Of a stretch of DNA of 34,656 bases, positions 1 to 8,076 are shown piece after piece. The DNA is from Spirochaetota bacterium (GTDB taxonomy: Bacteria > Spirochaetota > UBA4802 > UBA5368). Both the position numbers and the translations under genes were made by a program. Below the pieces are notes generated by a model that ran no database searches, was not told the origin of the DNA, and saw nothing but the letters and a program-made list of their open reading frames with translations. Location: positions 1 to 34,656 of the forward strand of contig JALOTJ010000056.1 of NCBI GenBank assembly GCA_025457965.1, read 5' to 3'. Within the stretch, counting starts at the first letter, position 1; every line of letters begins with the position of its first letter.

Positions 1-159
1 AATCCACGGGGGCCGGCCGCCGGCACGGAGCGCGTGATGCGGGGGGGCGCGTGGTCAAGCGGCGCCGACGACCTGCGCTCGGCGACGCGATCGAGCGAAT
101 CGCCCGCCAGCCGCTACAGCAGCATCGGCTTTCGTGTCGTCATCGAACAGCGCAGATAA
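1..159 (+). CDS. C-terminal end of a formylglycine-generating-enzyme (FGE/SUMF1) family protein, partial
   Basis: The window opens inside this gene. Reading from base 1 gives 52 residues and a TAA stop. The sequence has the usual end of an FGE-sulfatase domain: RVMRGGAW, then a DDLRSATR-type segment, then SSIGFRVV a few residues before the stop. In this family the R-GGSW and GFR motifs form the core near the C-terminus. Members either oxidise a cysteine in sulfatases to formylglycine or act as related iron enzymes, lectin-like or kinase-associated proteins, and the missing N-terminus prevents choosing among these. The stop lies 17 bases before the glycosylase start, so the two may be co-transcribed. 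The family call is firm; the function is not. Confidence 0.75.
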   Translation, partial: NPRGPAAGTERVMRGGAWSSGADDLRSATRSSESPASRYSSIGFRVVIEQRR

Positions 160-176
160 TCCGTACCACCGTGGCC

Positions 177-836
177 ATGCATCGTCATCAGCAAGAAGTG
201 CTCGCCGAACTCCGCGCAATCCACCGCGCAATCCGCTTCGACATCGAGCGCCAGCTCGCGCACTTCAAGACCGTCTGGCGCGACGGCACCGACGAGGACA
301 TCTTCTGCGAGCTGGTCTTCTGCCTTTTCACACCGCAGTCGTCGGCCCATCGCTGCTGGAGCGCCGTGGAAATACTGAAGGCGAACGACCTGGTCTTCCG
401 CGGCCGTTGCGAGGAGATCAGCGGACGGATCAACATGGTGCGCTTCAGGAACAACAAGGCTTCATACCTGGTAAAAGCCCGCGAACAATTCAGCGACAAC
501 GGAAAAATGAGGATCAAAAGCATCCTCGACTCACAGCCCGACGTCTTCCAGCGCAGGAATTTCCTTGCCTCTAAGGTCAAGGGGATGGGCTGGAAAGAAG
601 CGAGCCACTTCCTGCGCAACACGGGTTTCGGGGCGAATCTCGCCATCCTCGACCGTCACGTTTTGAAAAATCTTGTTTTACTGGACGTTATTCCCGGAAT
701 CCCCCGCTCGCTTACATCCCGGCGATACTTCGAAATTGAGGACCGAATGCGCGCCTTCGCGAAGGAAATCCGCATCCCGCTCGCTCATCTCGATTTCGTT
801 CTGTGGTACAGGGAAGCGGGAGACGTCTTTAAATGA
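177..836 (+). CDS. ogg: N-glycosylase/DNA lyase (Ogg2-type 8-oxoguanine DNA glycosylase)
   Basis: 219 residues, the usual size for the compact archaeal/bacterial Ogg2 family, which removes 8-oxoguanine from DNA and nicks the backbone by beta-elimination in base excision repair. The helix-hairpin-helix segment is at about residues 131-150 (KVKGMGWKEASHFLRN), and the following ILDRH supplies the conserved aspartate. By analogy with the M. jannaschii enzyme, Lys140 is the Schiff-base lysine and Asp159 the catalytic acid; both are present. The open frame extends upstream to base 51, but that stretch overlaps the end of the FGE-family gene in another frame. ATG 177, just after that gene's stop at 159, is therefore the better start. 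No clear Shine-Dalgarno is seen, which suits readthrough from the upstream gene. Cytoplasmic. Confidence 0.9.
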   Translation: MHRHQQEVLAELRAIHRAIRFDIERQLAHFKTVWRDGTDEDIFCELVFCLFTPQSSAHRCWSAVEILKANDLVFRGRCEEISGRINMVRFRNNKASYLVKAREQFSDNGKMRIKSILDSQPDVFQRRNFLASKVKGMGWKEASHFLRNTGFGANLAILDRHVLKNLVLLDVIPGIPRSLTSRRYFEIEDRMRAFAKEIRIPLAHLDFVLWYREAGDVFK

Positions 837-908
837 ACCGGTCGGACCGTTCGGCCTGACCACATCCTTCAAGGATTTTATTTTTTAGGCCCGTTCTCAA
901 TATTTTTG

Positions 909-936
909 TTTACACTCGAATCGACAAAAGTATACT
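909..936 (+). promoter_or_regulatory. Sigma-70-type promoter of the tRNA-Pro gene
   Basis: TTTACA (909-914) and TATACT (931-936) each match the consensus at five of six positions and are separated by 16 bases. The predicted transcription start is near 943, about a dozen bases before the tRNA at 955. This is the expected arrangement for a singly transcribed tRNA. Prediction by motif only. Confidence 0.55.
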
Positions 937-954
937 TTGGTCGCTTTCAAAGCA

Positions 955-1029
955 CGGGGCGTAGCGCAGTCCGGTTAGCGCACATGACTGGGGGTCATGG
1001 GGTCGGAGGTTCAAATCCTCTCGCCCCGA
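955..1029 (+). tRNA. tRNA-Pro (anticodon GGG)
   Basis: A complete cloverleaf can be drawn. The acceptor stem is CGGGGCG (955-961) with CGCCCCG (1022-1028), with discriminator A1029. The D arm is GCGC/GCGC. The anticodon arm is CATGA/TCATG with loop CTGGGGG, giving anticodon GGG. The five-base variable loop is GGGTC, and the T arm is GGAGG/CCTCT with loop TTCAAAT. The 3' CCA is not encoded. GGG reads proline codons CCC and CCU. No integrase gene or duplicated tRNA end is visible next to it. Confidence 0.95.
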
Positions 1030-1375
1030 AGCTTGGAGTTTAATTTTCGCATCGCAAGGGAGAGCGTCTCTCTGATGGAGAGTGACTGTAATATACCACT
1101 GCCGTCGTTGACCGGAAGAGAGAAATCCCGCCATACCAGCGCCGTGCCGCGGTTTTTGCACAGACCTTCCGCAGTCATCGCGACCACGGCCGCGTCATCG
1201 TGTCTACGTGTCGCGTTCAAGGAAACCTTGGAAGTTGGAATCCGCCGTCATATCCGGAAATGAAGGTACGGTTCGCCGTGCCCGGCGGATTTCCGGGCGC
1301 CGATTATTACGGCCTGAATGAGAATATTTCTCTTTTTGTGATAGACTGAGTTCATCGGGGGAGGCAATCGGACAA
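1030..1375. other. Intergenic region between tRNA-Pro and the PtsN-like gene
   Basis: No convincing gene. It holds a short inverted repeat just after the tRNA (GAGAG/CTCTC near 1059-1073) and a hairpin GCCCGG (1280-1285) / CCGGGC (1293-1298) without a T-run. A Shine-Dalgarno GGGGGAGG at about 1357-1364 serves the next gene. Short open frames on both strands (longest about 80 codons) show no recognisable protein sequence and overlap the tRNA. No strong sigma-70 promoter was found here for the downstream gene. Confidence 0.5.
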
Positions 1376-2194
1376 ATGATTTTAGAAAACTATCTTGATA
1401 AAACGCAGGTTTTCTTCCTGAAGAACACTGAAAAGCAGATGGTCATCAAAGAGATGCTCCAGCGCCTTGAAAAGCTGGGGCGCATCGAGCATTCGGACCG
1501 TTATTACGCGCAGGTGATCCACCGCGAATCGCTCGAGAACACCGGCATCGGGGGCGGGCTCGCCATTCCGCACGCCCGGACCGATTCGGTGCACAACTTC
1601 ATCTCCATACTCGGCGTTTCGACGGAGGGGATCGATTACCAGTCGATCGACAACGCCCCGGTGCGCTACGTTCTGCTCAGCATTTTCCCCACCGACATGA
1701 GCACCAAGTATCTCTACCTGGTCGGAATGATGGCGCGGATATTCTCGAACGCGGAAAAACGAAAGGAGCTCGACGAGGCGACGACCCCGGCCAGGGTCTA
1801 TTCGAAGCTAACGAAAGACGCCAAGCAGTATTTCGAGAGCATTTCGCAGAAGGAGGAGCCGGGCCCCGAAGGAACCGTGAACCTCTCCGGTGTCCCCTCC
1901 TCCGATCTCGACCTTCTCATCCGCCTCGACAGCCTTTACCACCTCTACGACGAAGACAAAAGCATCGATTCAACCGGCAGAAAGATCGAAGGCCTGCGCA
2001 AGCTCATCGACAACCGCTCGCTTACCTATTACGAGCGCATGCGAAAGAAGTGCCAGAACCCGTTCGCCATCGTCGACAAAAGCAGCTGCAGCGGCTGTCA
2101 TCTCGAGATCCCGCCCATCTACCTCAAACAGATCAGGGACTCCAAGGGAATCTCGGTATGCACGCACTGCGGAAGATTTTTGATCATCCTCTGA
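1376..2194 (+). CDS. PTS EIIA (PtsN/fructose-type) domain fused to a C4 zinc-ribbon domain
   Basis: 272 residues. Residues 1-150 are a PTS IIA domain of the fructose/nitrogen type. The phospho-accepting histidine is His66 in GGGLAIPHARTD, and a VRYVLLSIFP strand follows. Residues about 175-272 match the helical-hairpin plus C4 zinc-ribbon family (zf-RING_7/CdsZ-like): a predicted helical stretch, then Cys238-x2-Cys241, an LEIPP turn, and Cys262-x2-Cys265 followed by GRFL. PtsN proteins regulate by phosphorylation-dependent protein contacts rather than sugar uptake, and no EIIB/EIIC transport gene is nearby. The zinc ribbon suggests binding to nucleic acid, ribosome or another protein (inference). 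ATG 1376 is preceded by GGAGG about 11 bases upstream. The gene stands alone and ends at a strong terminator. Confidence 0.85.
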   Translation: MILENYLDKTQVFFLKNTEKQMVIKEMLQRLEKLGRIEHSDRYYAQVIHRESLENTGIGGGLAIPHARTDSVHNFISILGVSTEGIDYQSIDNAPVRYVLLSIFPTDMSTKYLYLVGMMARIFSNAEKRKELDEATTPARVYSKLTKDAKQYFESISQKEEPGPEGTVNLSGVPSSDLDLLIRLDSLYHLYDEDKSIDSTGRKIEGLRKLIDNRSLTYYERMRKKCQNPFAIVDKSSCSGCHLEIPPIYLKQIRDSKGISVCTHCGRFLIIL

Positions 2195-2202
2195 TGAGCA
2201 GC

Positions 2203-2227
2203 GGCGCCCGGGAAACCGGGCGCCTTT
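2203..2227 (+). terminator. Rho-independent terminator of the PtsN-like gene
   Basis: A perfect 9-bp stem GGCGCCCGG (2203-2211) / CCGGGCGCC (2216-2224) closes a GAAA tetraloop. It is followed by a short TTT and lies 9 bases after the stop codon. The stem also separates this gene from the convergent cardiolipin synthase gene. Confidence 0.8.
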
Positions 2228-2236
2228 CGGTTGGCC

Positions 2237-3511
2237 TTAAAACAAGTTCCTGAAGCGGTAGAAAAACCATTCCAGCAGGAAGTTCAACACCGACCGCTTT
2301 TTCCAGTTCCCGAGCCGCAGCTCCACGCTCTTCTTCAAGTCCGCGAAAAAAACCCGCTCCATTTTATCGCCGAACGGCTGGTCGAGAATGATGGCGTTGA
2401 TCTCGAGATTGCGCGAAAAGCTCCGGCGATCGATGTTCGAGGAGCCCACGGTCGACCAGATGCCGTCGATCACCGCGGTCTTGGCGTGCAGCACGGAGCG
2501 CGTGTACTCGTACACGCGTATGCCGTGTCTCAAATATCGCTTGTACAGGTAGCGGCTTGCATGCTGCACGATCGCCAGGTCGCTTTTCCCCGGTAAAAGC
2601 AATCGCACGTCGACGCCGCGCTTTGCCGCGCGCACCAGCGCCCGGTAAATCCTCGCATCGGGAATGAAATAGGCGTTGGTGATGTAAATGGACTGCTTGG
2701 CGAAATTGATGGCTGAGACATAGGACTCCTGTATCGGCTTCACCTGTCTGCGCGACTTGCTGCAGAGCACCATCAGGAGCTTCCTGCCCGGTTCGTCCAT
2801 GTTGGGAAAATGCCGTGAAATGTCGACGACCGCGCCGCCGTAGCGATACCAGTTCTCGAAGAAAAAGAACTGGAGATCGCGGACCGCCGGCCCTTCTATA
2901 CGCAGATGGGTGTCGCGCCAGTCAGCGCCCCGGTACCTGCGCCCCGCGTATTCGTTGCCGATGTTCATCCCGCCTACGAACGCGGTCCGTCCGTCAACCA
3001 CCAGAAGCTTGCGATGATCGCGCATGTCGATGTTGAAGTATTTCCTCCAGGGGATGACCGGATGAAACTCGATGACCTCGACGCCGCCCGAACGCATGAA
3101 GGCGAAAATCGCCGGGGACGTGCCGATACAGCCTACGGCATCGTAGATGACGTTGACCTCGACGCCCTTTTTCGCCTTCTTTACCAGAAGCTCGGCGATC
3201 ATCCAGCCGACCGCGTCGCTGTTGAAGATATAGGTTTCGAGATTGACGCTCAGGCGCGCGGAGTTGATTGCGTTTACGAATTCATCGAAACAGGCGTCGC
3301 CCGTGGCCAGCAGCTTCACGCGGTTTCCGCCCGAAAGCCCCCCTATACGCAGGCGCCTCATCTCGCTTAAAAAGCCGGGAAGGAAGAACCTGTTTTTAAG
3401 CCGGGAGAGCGCCTCCCTTGCCTGCCTGCCTGCCTTGAGCGCCCGCGGCAAAGCGCCATTCGCCCCGCGTTTTTCTTCCCGGGACCGGTTGTTTCGGTTT
3501 TTAGTTCGCAT
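2237..3511 (-). CDS. Cardiolipin synthase-like phospholipase D family protein (ClsB-type)
   Basis: 424 residues with two HKD catalytic motifs of the phospholipase D superfamily: His166-x-Lys168-x4-Asp173 (DHRKLLVVDG) and His342-x-Lys344-x4-Asp349 (LHAKTAVIDG). Each is followed by the GG/SSN element. The family joins phosphatidylglycerol with a second phospholipid or glycerol donor to make cardiolipin at the inner membrane. It lacks the two N-terminal membrane helices of ClsA and starts instead with about 50 residues rich in Arg/Lys, so it resembles ClsB, which binds the membrane peripherally. The ATG at 3509-3511 has no clear ribosome site; a start a little downstream is possible. It lies 46 bases beyond clpC on the same strand and may be read through from the mcsA operon. 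Substrate choice cannot be read from sequence. Confidence 0.85.
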   Translation of the reverse strand: MRTKNRNNRSREEKRGANGALPRALKAGRQAREALSRLKNRFFLPGFLSEMRRLRIGGLSGGNRVKLLATGDACFDEFVNAINSARLSVNLETYIFNSDAVGWMIAELLVKKAKKGVEVNVIYDAVGCIGTSPAIFAFMRSGGVEVIEFHPVIPWRKYFNIDMRDHRKLLVVDGRTAFVGGMNIGNEYAGRRYRGADWRDTHLRIEGPAVRDLQFFFFENWYRYGGAVVDISRHFPNMDEPGRKLLMVLCSKSRRQVKPIQESYVSAINFAKQSIYITNAYFIPDARIYRALVRAAKRGVDVRLLLPGKSDLAIVQHASRYLYKRYLRHGIRVYEYTRSVLHAKTAVIDGIWSTVGSSNIDRRSFSRNLEINAIILDQPFGDKMERVFFADLKKSVELRLGNWKKRSVLNFLLEWFFYRFRNLF

Positions 3512-3557
3512 GGTTTGGAGGCATACCGCGATCGCTCGGTGGGCTGCCGGTTAAGCT

Positions 3558-6035
3558 TCAGGAGACCCCGGCCGGCTCCCTGGAGGGCTTCTCCGGCTTG
3601 GATGGGCCGTCCTCGATGGGCTTGAAACTGATCGAACGGGCTTTTACCGACACTCGTATCCTGGTGCTGTCGCCGAGGCTTCCCCGTAAAAGCTCCATCG
3701 CCAGCGCGTCCTCGACCTCGCCCTGCACGACCCTGCGCAGGTAGCGGGCGCCGAACTTCTCATCGAAGCCTTTTTCGGCGAGATGGCGCTTTGCCGCGGG
3801 TGAAAAGACGAGCTCGAGGCCACGTTCCCTGAGACGATCGTTCAACTCGCGGAGCATGAGATCCACGATTTTACGTATATGCTTCTGGTCAAGCCGGTGA
3901 AAATAAACGACTTCGTCGATACGGTTGAGAAACTCCGGACTGAAGAGATGTTTGAGCTCGTCGTATACCTTTTCGCGCCCGTCCTCCGCGGCCGTCCGAT
4001 CCCCGGAGAACCCCATTTTACCCATCCTCTGAAATTCGCGGTTGCCCACGTTGGAGGTCATGATAATGACCGCGTCCCTGAAGCTGATTGAAGCGCCGAA
4101 ACTGTCCGTAAGCTCGCCCTCCTCGAGCACTTGAAGGAGGATGTTGAACACATCCGGGTGGGCCTTCTCTATCTCATCGAAAAGCACGACCGAATACGGT
4201 TTACGCTTGATCTTTTCGGTAAGCTGGCCGCCGTCGTCATAGCCCACGTACCCGGGGGGGGCTCCTATGATGCGCGATACCGAGTGCTTTTCCATATATT
4301 CGGACATGTCGAGCCTGATGAGGGCGTTTTCGTCCTCGAAGAGGAATTCGGCGAGCGCCCGTGCGAGCTCCGACTTCCCGACGCCCGTCGGCCCCAGGAA
4401 TATGAACGAGCCAATAGGCCTCCTGCCGCTTCGCAGCCCGGTTCGCGAGCGCCGTATCGCTTTACTTATCACCTTTATCGCCGCGTCCTGGCCGATTATA
4501 CGCCGGTGGAGCTCCTCTTCCATTCGTAAAAGCCGCCGCGTTTCGGTCTCCTCGAGACGTTCCACCGGTATGCCCGTCCATTGCATGACGATATCCGCTA
4601 TCTGTTCGGAATCCACCACGATCGCGTACTCGTTCGCCTTGCGCTGCCAGTCGCCGGTTTTCGCCGTCAGGACGTTCTTCTTTTCCCTGATCACGTCGCG
4701 AAGCGCGGCCGCATCCTCGTACTCCTGTGACTTTACCAGATCGTTCTTCCTGTCGTTAAGCGTGCTGATCTCTTCTTCGAGTTCCTTGATAGTGGTGGGT
4801 TTGTCGCAGTTTTCCAGCCGCGCCTTGGAACCCGCCTCGTCGATGAGGTCGATCGCCTTGTCGGGAAGAAAGCGGTCGTGAATGTACCGGCTGGCCAGGT
4901 GCACGGCCTTGCGGAGCGATTCGTCGGTGAACCTCACCATGTGATGGGTCTCGTAGCGCGCACGAAGCCCCTTGAGTATCTCGATCGTCTCGTCGATCGT
5001 CGGCTCCTTCACCATCACGGTCTGGAACCGGCGCTCGAGGGCGGCGTCTTTTTCTATATGCATCTTATACTCGTTCAGCGTCGTCGCCCCCACGCACTGA
5101 AGCTCGCCGCGCGCCAGCGCGGGTTTCAGGATATTGGCGGCGTCGATCGCTCCCTCGGCCGCGCCGGCGCCGATGATCGTGTGCAATTCGTCGATGAAGA
5201 TGATGACGTTTTCGGATGAGCGGATCTCCTTCATTATGCGTTTGAGGCGTTCCTCGAACTCGCCGCGGTACTTGGTGCCCGCCACCACCGCCGCGATATC
5301 GAGCGCAAGCACCCGCTTGTTCTGAAGCGGCTCGGGCACCTGCCTGGTGATTATGCGCTGGGCGAGCCCCTCCACGATGGCGGTCTTGCCGACGCCCGCC
5401 TCGCCGATGAGCACGGGATTGTTCTTCGTCTTGCGCGAAAGTATGCGGATTACCCGGTCGATTTCCTTGGCGCGACCCACCACGGGATCGAGCCTGTCTT
5501 CCGTGGCGAGCTGGGTGAGGTTCTGGGCGAACTCGTCCAGCGTCGGGGTCTTGGTCTTCTCGGGTAATTTCTCGCCGGTGACCGAAACGGACTGTATGCC
5601 GAGAAGCTTCAGTATCTCGGCGCGCAGCACGCCGTACTCGATCCCCGATTTCACCAGATCGTCGATCCCGGCGCAGGTACCGTCCTTGAAGATCGCCATA
5701 AGGAGGTGCTCGGTGCCGATGTAATTATTTTTAAGCCTGCGGGCCTCTTCGCGCGCCGTCTCGATGATCTTGTTATAGCGGGAGCTGATGGGCACGTTAC
5801 CGAGGATTATGGTGGTTCCCGATTTGCGTATCGACTGCTCTATGTTTTTCCTCAGCATGTCGAAGTTGACTCCGAGGCTTTTAAGTATCCGGGCTGCCAC
5901 CGAGTCGTCGTCTTTCAGCAGCGCGAGGAAGATGTGCTCCGGCCCCAGGGAATCGGAGTTCAGGCGCCGCCCCTCGGACTGGGCGTACACTTCGAGAACC
6001 TTCTTCGATCGCTTGGTAAAATCGTATATTCCCAT
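3558..6035 (-). CDS. clpC: AAA+ unfoldase ClpC
   Basis: 825 residues, full length for ClpC. Order: double Clp-N repeat (about 1-150); first AAA module with Walker A GEAGVGKT (211-218) and Walker B IIFIDE (near 278-283); middle domain containing a UVR-like helix pair (about 425-455, [16 protein letters not shown]); second AAA module with Walker A GPTGVGKS (548-555) and [10 protein letters not shown]. The ClpP-docking loop reads KMGFSGDR (Met-Gly-Phe at about 674-676). ClpC unfolds substrates, including arginine-phosphorylated proteins docked on its N-domain, and feeds them to ClpP, which is not in this window. ATG 6035 follows GGAG with good spacing, 9 bases after the mcsB stop, so it is the third gene of the mcsA-mcsB-clpC operon. 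The C-terminal tail is rich in Pro, Lys and Glu. Confidence 0.97.
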   Translation of the reverse strand: MGIYDFTKRSKKVLEVYAQSEGRRLNSDSLGPEHIFLALLKDDDSVAARILKSLGVNFDMLRKNIEQSIRKSGTTIILGNVPISSRYNKIIETAREEARRLKNNYIGTEHLLMAIFKDGTCAGIDDLVKSGIEYGVLRAEILKLLGIQSVSVTGEKLPEKTKTPTLDEFAQNLTQLATEDRLDPVVGRAKEIDRVIRILSRKTKNNPVLIGEAGVGKTAIVEGLAQRIITRQVPEPLQNKRVLALDIAAVVAGTKYRGEFEERLKRIMKEIRSSENVIIFIDELHTIIGAGAAEGAIDAANILKPALARGELQCVGATTLNEYKMHIEKDAALERRFQTVMVKEPTIDETIEILKGLRARYETHHMVRFTDESLRKAVHLASRYIHDRFLPDKAIDLIDEAGSKARLENCDKPTTIKELEEEISTLNDRKNDLVKSQEYEDAAALRDVIREKKNVLTAKTGDWQRKANEYAIVVDSEQIADIVMQWTGIPVERLEETETRRLLRMEEELHRRIIGQDAAIKVISKAIRRSRTGLRSGRRPIGSFIFLGPTGVGKSELARALAEFLFEDENALIRLDMSEYMEKHSVSRIIGAPPGYVGYDDGGQLTEKIKRKPYSVVLFDEIEKAHPDVFNILLQVLEEGELTDSFGASISFRDAVIIMTSNVGNREFQRMGKMGFSGDRTAAEDGREKVYDELKHLFSPEFLNRIDEVVYFHRLDQKHIRKIVDLMLRELNDRLRERGLELVFSPAAKRHLAEKGFDEKFGARYLRRVVQGEVEDALAMELLRGSLGDSTRIRVSVKARSISFKPIEDGPSKPEKPSREPAGVS

Positions 6036-6044
6036 TGACTCCGC

Positions 6045-7085
6045 CTATCTGAACCTATCGCGCAGTAAGTCGGCACGGTAACTGTCGCAGTCGAATGCGC
6101 TTCCGAACAGCTTTCGCGCGCTCTTCTGCAGATGTGACCACTGCACGGTAACCATTAAATCATTTATTCTGTGCAAATCAATATTTTTTATGATCGATAA
6201 TATCACACCGAGCCGGACGTTCGAAAGGTGCTCCATGGCATCGGGGTAGCTGAGGATGCGGGAATGCTGCAGCACCCCGTATGAACGCCAGATCCTGTCC
6301 TCCATCTGACGGGAATACTGCATTAGATAGTCGTCCCGCGCCTCGTTCTCCATATCGATAACCATGGCGACCACCTCGTCCAGCTCCTCCAGGATGTCCA
6401 CCTCCGATTTGCCGAGCGATACGCGGTTTGAAATCTGGTACATGCAGGCGACGGTCTTGCCCCCGTCACCGGCCGAGCCGCGCATTTCGGCCCCGTAATC
6501 GCGGACCACACGGGTGACGTCCGCGATGGAGCGCATGAAGGTGAGCGTGGGAAGGTGCATCATCGCAGAAATCCGAAGGCCTGTTCCCAGGTTCGAGGGG
6601 CACGCGGTCAGGTAGCCGTACTCGTCAGAATACGCGTATGCGGCGAGGCGGTTGAGCTCGTCATCGAGCCTGTCGGCGAACCTGAAGGTCTCCATCACCT
6701 GAAAGCCCGGGTTGATGACCTGGATACGAAAATGGTCCTCCTCGTTGACCATTATCACGAAATTTCGTTTTTCCCCGAGGACCACGGAACAGTTCGGGGC
6801 CGTTTCCATTTCACCGGTGATGATGTTTCTCTCTCGAAGGAACCGCTTTTCGTCGGGGTCCATGCCGTCGAGCCTGAGGAGCCGTGCGCCATCATGCAGG
6901 GAAGTATCGGCGGCAAACCGCTCTATCACCGAATTTATTAACCGGAGATCGCCGTCGTCCTGCCGCCGGGGAAAGCTTACCGCGGCAAGGTTTCTGGCCA
7001 GTCGCACCCTGGTCGACAACACGACATCGCCGCTCGGCCCCTGACCGGTCCAGAAGCCCGGTTTATCGAAAATATCCTCGAACAT
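6045..7085 (-). CDS. mcsB: Protein arginine kinase McsB
   Basis: 346 residues with the phosphagen-kinase fold. Conserved motifs are present: STRVRLARN for nucleotide binding, NEEDHFRIQ with the catalytic acidic residues, and CPSNLGTGLR. McsB phosphorylates arginine side chains, which tags proteins for ClpC/ClpP. In Bacillus McsB an RDxxRA motif near the C-terminus binds phosphoarginine and activates the enzyme; here the aligned segment reads CDSYRA (333-338), so its first arginine is a cysteine. The catalytic core looks intact. It sits 12 bases after mcsA and 9 before clpC. The GGAG of the ribosome site directly abuts the ATG, an unusually short spacing, so initiation may depend on coupling to mcsA. 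Confidence 0.95.
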   Translation of the reverse strand: MFEDIFDKPGFWTGQGPSGDVVLSTRVRLARNLAAVSFPRRQDDGDLRLINSVIERFAADTSLHDGARLLRLDGMDPDEKRFLRERNIITGEMETAPNCSVVLGEKRNFVIMVNEEDHFRIQVINPGFQVMETFRFADRLDDELNRLAAYAYSDEYGYLTACPSNLGTGLRISAMMHLPTLTFMRSIADVTRVVRDYGAEMRGSAGDGGKTVACMYQISNRVSLGKSEVDILEELDEVVAMVIDMENEARDDYLMQYSRQMEDRIWRSYGVLQHSRILSYPDAMEHLSNVRLGVILSIIKNIDLHRINDLMVTVQWSHLQKSARKLFGSAFDCDSYRADLLRDRFR

Positions 7086-7097
7086 CTCCGGGCCCCG

Positions 7098-7631
7098 TTA
7101 CCCGGCGGTCTCGCCGTTGCGTATCATGTCCCGGAGCAAAGCCGCCTCCTCGTACCGCTCCTCCTCGACCGCCTTATCCAGCTTCTTCATTAAATCCGAA
7201 AGGGTGTCCGTCTTTTCGGCGACTTTTACGCTTTTATCGAACAGGGCCCTGGCGGGCGTCTTCATCTCTATATAATTGAGCGGTATCTTTCCGACGTGGC
7301 GTTTCTCCCCGTGATAATTGACCACCACTGAATCGAGAGAAGAACGCAGATAGCGGTAGCACTCCGGACAGCCGAGTTTGCCGGTCTTCTTGTAGTCAAG
7401 AAAGGTAAATCCGCATCCGCGGCAGCGGTTGGGGTCTACGACGTCTCCCGCCTCCTCGACGTCGAGGAAGGAAAGCATGTCCGGAACCGTAAGATTAAAA
7501 TTGGCGAGTTTGGAGTTGAGCCCGATCTCACGCGCGCAGGATTCGCACAGATGCACCTCGGATTTAACGTTCTTGATGATTTCCGTAAGATGCACCGTGG
7601 CTTCATTATGTTTGCATTTTTCGCAGAACAT
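7098..7631 (-). CDS. mcsA: McsA, zinc-finger/UVR activator of McsB
   Basis: 177 residues. Four CxxC pairs (Cys3/6, 29/32, 70/73, 88/91) form two zinc-binding modules, and a UVR domain lies at about 144-172 (EERYEEAALLRDMI). This is the standard McsA layout; McsA binds and activates McsB and links it to ClpC. The start ATG is preceded by GGGAGAGG. It is the first gene of the operon. In Firmicutes ctsR usually lies upstream, but no ctsR is found here and no CtsR heptad repeat or CIRCE element was recognised in the upstream spacer, so stress control must differ from Bacillus (inference). Confidence 0.93.
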   Translation of the reverse strand: MFCEKCKHNEATVHLTEIIKNVKSEVHLCESCAREIGLNSKLANFNLTVPDMLSFLDVEEAGDVVDPNRCRGCGFTFLDYKKTGKLGCPECYRYLRSSLDSVVVNYHGEKRHVGKIPLNYIEMKTPARALFDKSVKVAEKTDTLSDLMKKLDKAVEEERYEEAALLRDMIRNGETAG

Positions 7632-7683
7632 GCGACCTCTCCCGCGGGCCGTTCATCCGTCCGAAAAGCCCGCACCCCGATTA

Positions 7684-7712
7684 AGTGTACAATAGATCGA
7701 ATATCTTGTCCA
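7684..7712 (-). promoter_or_regulatory. Candidate promoter of the mcsA-mcsB-clpC operon
   Basis: Read on the minus strand, TGGACA (7712-7707) and TACACT (7689-7684) are separated by 17 bases, matching the consensus at five and four of six positions. Transcription would begin near 7677, about 45 bases before the mcsA start. Motif-based only. Confidence 0.35.
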
Positions 7713-7723
7713 CCAAAAATATT

Positions 7724-7831
7724 GACCTGGATACGGCCGGCGAACAGCGACCGCCCCTGGTCCGTTATTAAAACAACCCCATATTCAGATTTAAATACCG
7801 CCGCCACACGGGCGCCAATCCACGGGTTCAG
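7724..7831 (-). pseudogene. Possible relic resembling the N-terminal OB segment of RsgA-type GTPase
   Basis: On the minus strand an open frame contains about 36 residues that resemble the RsgA N-terminus by eye: IGARVAAVFKSEYGVV followed by LITDQGR and LFAGRIQV. The pattern ARV-x(4)-K-x2-Y-x-V...G...GR is typical of that OB-fold start. Nothing of the GTPase domain (no GxxGxGKS, no zinc site) follows; the frame runs on into the mcsA gene in another frame. It could be a decayed gene fragment or chance similarity. Weak call. Confidence 0.22.
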
Positions 7832-8076
7832 TGTAGATTCGTCAGGCCTGCTGCAAATCCGATGATGATCGGGCGATCCCTGCGTCCGGGATGACCGCCG
7901 CGGAACCCGATTGTAGAACAACTTTATTGACATTTTGCCATACTTTCGACAACGTTTGCCGATATAGTAACCTGTTACTTGACATGATACGATAAAGTCG
8001 CGCGCGGTGTCCCGGGTTTATGCCGGCTCATGATCTCGCAGGGGTACCTGGAAGCCCGCGAAAAGGAGACGACGAC

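Larger units (their letters stand above)
7632..8076. other. Divergent spacer between mcsA and the holin-like gene
   Basis: A 445-base stretch between divergent operons. It carries the candidate mcsA promoter, a possible gene relic (7724-7831, minus), and a perfect inverted repeat GTAAC-CT-GTTAC (7967-7978) immediately followed by TTGACA (7979-7984). The inverted repeat could be an operator for the rightward operon, but no good -10 box stands 16-18 bases after that TTGACA. A TATAGT at 7963-7968 lacks a -35 partner. No complete gene is supported. Confidence 0.4.

Noticed and set aside
1011-1220. Short minus-strand open frame beside tRNA-Pro
   Set aside because: It runs into the tRNA, has no ribosome site and resembles no family; considered as an integrase or gene remnant but not supportable.
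955-1375. Possible attachment site of an integrated element at tRNA-Pro
   Set aside because: No integrase, no repeated copy of the tRNA 3' end and no foreign-looking genes in the window.
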